From Candidatus Electronema nielsenii (GTDB taxonomy: Bacteria > Desulfobacterota > Desulfobulbia > Desulfobulbales > Desulfobulbaceae), in assembly GCA_026122915.1 (NCBI GenBank), contig JAGIXO010000010.1, positions 1 to 27,873 on the forward strand: a stretch of DNA of 27,873 nucleotides, read 5' to 3'. A program made the position numbers and the translations under genes. The notes below the pieces were generated by a model, which made no database searches, was not told the DNA's origin, and saw nothing but the letters and a program-made list of their open reading frames with translations. Position 1 is the first letter of the stretch; each line of letters starts with the position of its first letter. Shown piece by piece: positions 24,797 to 27,873 of the stretch.

Positions 24797-27022
24797 ATGC
24801 TGAGTCCTGAGCAGAAAAAACACAAACAGCGGTTAATTCGCTGGGTCATTGCTTTTTGCCTCCTGCTGATTCCCTTGCTCATTTGGATTCAGCGGCGACT
24901 GCTTTGGGGCGACCTGAATCTGCCGGTGTCCAGCACCGTGTTGATCTTTGCTTTGATCAACATCAATGGTCTGCTTTTGTTGTTGATGCTCTACCTGATT
25001 TTGCGCAATCTGGTTGAGCTAATTTTCGAGCGACGTAATGGCATTCTTGGTGCGCGGCTGCGAACCAAGTTAGTTGCCGCCTTTGTTTCTTTGTCAATTA
25101 TCCCCACCGCTGTGCTGTTTTTTTTCGCTCTTGGCTCGGTATCTACCTCGATGGATTATTGGTTTAATACCAACGTCGAGGAATCCTTAGAATCTTCGCT
25201 CAAGCTGGCCCAAGACATGTTTCAGGAAACCGAAAACCGGGCAGCCAACATGGGCAGACAGATCGGGCTGCTAATGGAGAATGTTGATATCAGCTTAGAG
25301 GACAGCAACGGTCTTCAACAGCTCTTTAGTAGCACCATCGCCCTTGCGCCCACTGGCACACCAGATGCGCTGATGTTGATTGATCGAAAATTAGGCATCC
25401 GGGCTACAGCCAAAGGGGAGCGATTAGCTTCGGTCGCCCTACCAGACATGCCGAGCGAGGCTTTACGTCGAGCAGCACTCAGCGGCAGCCCGGAAATCAT
25501 TACTCGGCAGGTGCGCAGCGGCGAGTTAGTTCAAGCCATCGTGATAGTGCGATTGAAAAATCAGCATCGGGCTTTCCTTGTCACCAGTCTGTTGATTCCG
25601 GCGGACAAATTAGCTTTAATGCAGTCGGTCTCGCAAGGTATTACCGGATACAAACAGCTGATTTTGCTCAAGGCACCAATCAAATTGAGCCTGATCATTA
25701 TGCTGCTGATCGTCACCCTGCTCATCCTTTTCGGTGCAATCTGGTTCGGTTTTTACATTGCCCGCTCAATGACCGCCTCAATCAATAAGTTGGCCGAAGC
25801 CACGCAGCGGGTGGCAAGTGGCGAGCTGAATTTCACTATTGAGAAGGATTCGGATGACGAAATGGGCCTGTTGGTGGATTCCTTCAATTCGATGACCTCA
25901 GACCTGCTGGCCAGCAACTGCCAGTTAGCCGAGGCGCATCAGGCTTTGCAGCAGTCCAACCTGCTTTCCGAGCAACGCCGCCGCTATCTCGAAGCCATTC
26001 TCAGAAACGTGGCTGCGGGGGTTATTGCCATCAACGAGCAGCATCAGGTCACGATCATTAATCCTTTTGCCGAAAAGCTGCTTCGTTTAGACACTGCGCT
26101 TTTTCTTAATCATGATTTTCATGAGGTGCTGCCGCTGTCCCATGCGGCGGTATTGGAGCAATTTTTCAGCGATTTGCGCGAATCCGGCCAGCGTTCGATT
26201 GAGCGGCACCTTAGCTTAACCGTGCGTAAGGGGGAGACCTATTCCCTTTTGGTCAATATCACCCGCCTATTAGACGACAAAGAGCGTCCTATCGGTTATG
26301 TTATTGTTTTCGATAACCTGACTAAATTAGAACGAGCACAGCGATTAGCAGCTTGGCAAGAGGTAGCGCGACGGATCGCTCATGAAATCAAAAACCCGCT
26401 CACGCCAATTCAGCTTTCGGCCCAGCGGCTGCGCAAACGCTATTTAGAAAGCATTAGCAAAGACCGAGAAATTTTTGACCAATGTACAGCCACGATCATT
26501 AATCAGGTCGATGAAATCAAACGCTTGGTGACAGAGTTCTCTGAGTTTGCTCGGATGCCGCAGATTAAGAAACAGCAGGCAGATATTGCTGCTCTTGCCT
26601 CCGACACCTTGGTGCTGTATCGTGAGGGCTGCAAGCATATCATTTTTCATTTAGAACAGAACAATATCCAGCCGTTCTCGTTTGATTCAGTGCAAATCCG
26701 GCGAGTGCTGATCAATCTGTTAGATAATGCGGTCAGCGTGCTGGGCGAGGGCGGAGCAATCAGCATCACCCTCGGCCTGAATCAGGAACAGCAAACGGTG
26801 AGCCTTACGGTCAGCGATAACGGCCCTGGCATCCCGGAGCCGGTCAAGGCGCGGCTTTTTGAACCCTATTTTTCTACCCGCAAATCCGGCACTGGCCTTG
26901 GGTTAGCCATTGCCAACACCATCGTTGCCGAGCACAACGGCTCCATTCGGGTGCAGGACAATTTGCCCACCGGCACCGCAGTTGTAGTGGAGCTGCCTTT
27001 TTTGCCTGAGGAAACAAAATAA
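24797..27022 (+). CDS. ntrY: NtrY-like sensor histidine kinase
   Basis: A 741-residue membrane kinase. N-terminal hydrophobic helices lie at about 13-30, 45-70 and 92-113. An extracytoplasmic region and a further helix pair (LSLIIMLLIVTLLILFGAIWFG, near 300) lead into a HAMP domain (ASINKLAEATQRVASGELNF). Next are a PAS domain (ILRNVAAGVIAINEQHQVTIINPFAEKLL), HisKA with His529 in IAHEIKNPLTPIQLSAQRL (the NtrY-type signature), and HATPase with NLLDNAVSVL, DNGPGIP and SGTGLGLAIA. The start is the ATG at 24797; a TTG three bases upstream is unlikely. The stop TAA shares its last A with the ATG of the next gene. It most likely phosphorylates the sigma-54 activator encoded there. Confidence 0.93.
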   Translation: MLSPEQKKHKQRLIRWVIAFCLLLIPLLIWIQRRLLWGDLNLPVSSTVLIFALININGLLLLLMLYLILRNLVELIFERRNGILGARLRTKLVAAFVSLSIIPTAVLFFFALGSVSTSMDYWFNTNVEESLESSLKLAQDMFQETENRAANMGRQIGLLMENVDISLEDSNGLQQLFSSTIALAPTGTPDALMLIDRKLGIRATAKGERLASVALPDMPSEALRRAALSGSPEIITRQVRSGELVQAIVIVRLKNQHRAFLVTSLLIPADKLALMQSVSQGITGYKQLILLKAPIKLSLIIMLLIVTLLILFGAIWFGFYIARSMTASINKLAEATQRVASGELNFTIEKDSDDEMGLLVDSFNSMTSDLLASNCQLAEAHQALQQSNLLSEQRRRYLEAILRNVAAGVIAINEQHQVTIINPFAEKLLRLDTALFLNHDFHEVLPLSHAAVLEQFFSDLRESGQRSIERHLSLTVRKGETYSLLVNITRLLDDKERPIGYVIVFDNLTKLERAQRLAAWQEVARRIAHEIKNPLTPIQLSAQRLRKRYLESISKDREIFDQCTATIINQVDEIKRLVTEFSEFARMPQIKKQQADIAALASDTLVLYREGCKHIIFHLEQNNIQPFSFDSVQIRRVLINLLDNAVSVLGEGGAISITLGLNQEQQTVSLTVSDNGPGIPEPVKARLFEPYFSTRKSGTGLGLAIANTIVAEHNGSIRVQDNLPTGTAVVVELPFLPEETK

Positions 27023-27873
27023 TGTCCGCAGCCATCCTGATTATTGATGATGAAAGCGCGATCCGAGAAGCCTTGGCAGGCATCTTGGAGGACGAGGGTT
27101 TCCAGTCTTTAGCCGCAGCCTCTGCTGAAGAGGGGCTGGCTCTGCTATCACGGCAAGATATTCACCTTGTTCTTTTGGATATTTGGCTACCGGGCATGGA
27201 CGGCATCGAGGCATTGAAACGAATTCGGCAGGAATACAGCGAAGTGCCGGTGATTATGATTTCCGGCCACGGCAGCATAGAAACCGCAGTGCAGACCACC
27301 CGCATCGGTGCCTTTGATTTCATCGAAAAACCGCTGTCTTATGACAAGGTGGTTTTAGCGGTCACGCAGGGCCTGCGCGTGGCCCGCTTGGAGCGCGAAA
27401 ACCGTCTGCTCCGAGAAGCCGCTCCTGCGGGAGCAGCAATCATCGGTGAATCTCAACCCATTAGGCAATTGCGGCGGCAAATTGGACTGGTCGCTCCGAC
27501 CGATGCTTCTGTGCTGATTCTTGGTGGGCATGGCACTGGCAAAGAATTAGCTGCTCAGGCAGTCCACCGCCAATCAGCGCGGGCCGTAAATCCTATGATT
27601 GCAGTCAACTGCGCTGCCATCCCGGAAGAATTGATTGAATCCGAGCTGTTCGGCTATGAAAAAGGTGCTTTTACTGGTGCGGATAAGGCCAAGAAAGGCA
27701 AGTTTGATCAAGCTGACAGCTCCACCCTTTTTCTTGATGAAATCGGTGATATGAGCCTGAAAAGCCAAGCGAAGGTGCTGCGGGTTCTTCAGGAAAAAAA
27801 CTTCGAGCGGGTGGGCGGCGGCAGGATGGTGGAGGTCGATGTGCGCATTTGGCAGCCACGAACAAGGATTTGG
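27022..27873 (+). CDS. ntrX: NtrX-like sigma-54 response regulator (partial, frameshift near end)
   Basis: The N-terminal 284 codons are present and the window ends inside the gene. The receiver domain has DDE near 9-11, the phospho-acceptor Asp53 in LLDIWLPGMDG, and the conserved Lys in EKPLSYDKV. The AAA+ domain follows with Walker A GGHGTGKE at 168-175 (more usually GESGTGKE), the sigma-54 contact loop GAFTGA at 215-220, and Walker B TLFLDEIGDMS. At 27847-27850 the text reads ATTTGGCAGCC, whereas the family's VRILAATNKDL needs one more T. As given, the frame is lost 24 bases before the window end. A T-run error or a real deletion could cause this. It is coupled to the kinase gene by a one-base overlap. 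Confidence 0.9.
   Translation, partial: MSAAILIIDDESAIREALAGILEDEGFQSLAAASAEEGLALLSRQDIHLVLLDIWLPGMDGIEALKRIRQEYSEVPVIMISGHGSIETAVQTTRIGAFDFIEKPLSYDKVVLAVTQGLRVARLERENRLLREAAPAGAAIIGESQPIRQLRRQIGLVAPTDASVLILGGHGTGKELAAQAVHRQSARAVNPMIAVNCAAIPEELIESELFGYEKGAFTGADKAKKGKFDQADSSTLFLDEIGDMSLKSQAKVLRVLQEKNFERVGGGRMVEVDVRIWQPRTRIW

Overview
The window reads as a bacterial chromosome segment, most likely a Desulfobacterota (Desulfobulbales-like) member and possibly a cable-bacterium relative. This is inference from gene content and order (PpsA, hybrid histidine kinase, LarB, fused SecDF, MtnA, DUF4390 + NtrY/NtrX, NifX-type protein + DUF134). No rRNA or tRNA gene was recognised, so the taxonomy is soft.

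Layout. 1-399: end of an IS5-type transposase with a frameshift. 583-3128: promoter and complete phosphoenolpyruvate synthase (ppsA). 3129-10227: accessory island. It is punctuated by two degraded copies of the ppsA 3' region (about 5749-6526 and a 75-bp scrap at 10152-10227) that split it into two cassettes. Cassette 1 holds an AT-rich NACHT NTPase (bacterial NLR-like) and an MntA/HepT nucleotidyltransferase-HEPN pair whose HepT is frameshifted. Cassette 2 holds a tight four-gene operon (AAA15/OLD-like ATPase, PD-(D/E)XK-like protein, and a TumA/TumE-like toxin-antitoxin pair), then on the minus strand a small protein with an EYEMxGGTRAS motif preceded by an array of about 21-nt mini-hairpins. 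10249-18828: a zinc-ribbon protein, a large hybrid histidine kinase (minus), larB with an apparent frameshift, fused secDF, a 29-codon stub of a C5 DNA methyltransferase, and mtnA.

19110-22805: a secreted beta-propeller/GLUG/thrombospondin-3 repeat protein (minus), a second EYEMxGGTRAS protein (minus) and a second 21-nt mini-hairpin array upstream of it. 23181-23919: a DUF134 DNA-binding protein and a NifX-like cofactor protein (minus operon). 24192-27873: DUF4390 protein, NtrY-like kinase and NtrX-like sigma-54 activator (plus operon, last gene cut by the window end and apparently frameshifted just before it).

The most novel signals are (i) two unlinked copies of one module, a degenerate 21-nt tandem array whose units keep the ability to pair while changing sequence, placed directly upstream of a gene for an EYEMxGGTRAS protein; (ii) stepwise growth of a defence island behind ppsA, marked by repeated ppsA 3' fragments; and (iii) the compact ATPase + nuclease-like + toxin-antitoxin operon. 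Several genes carry single-base frameshifts (transposase, hepT, larB, ntrX), which may be real decay or assembly errors.
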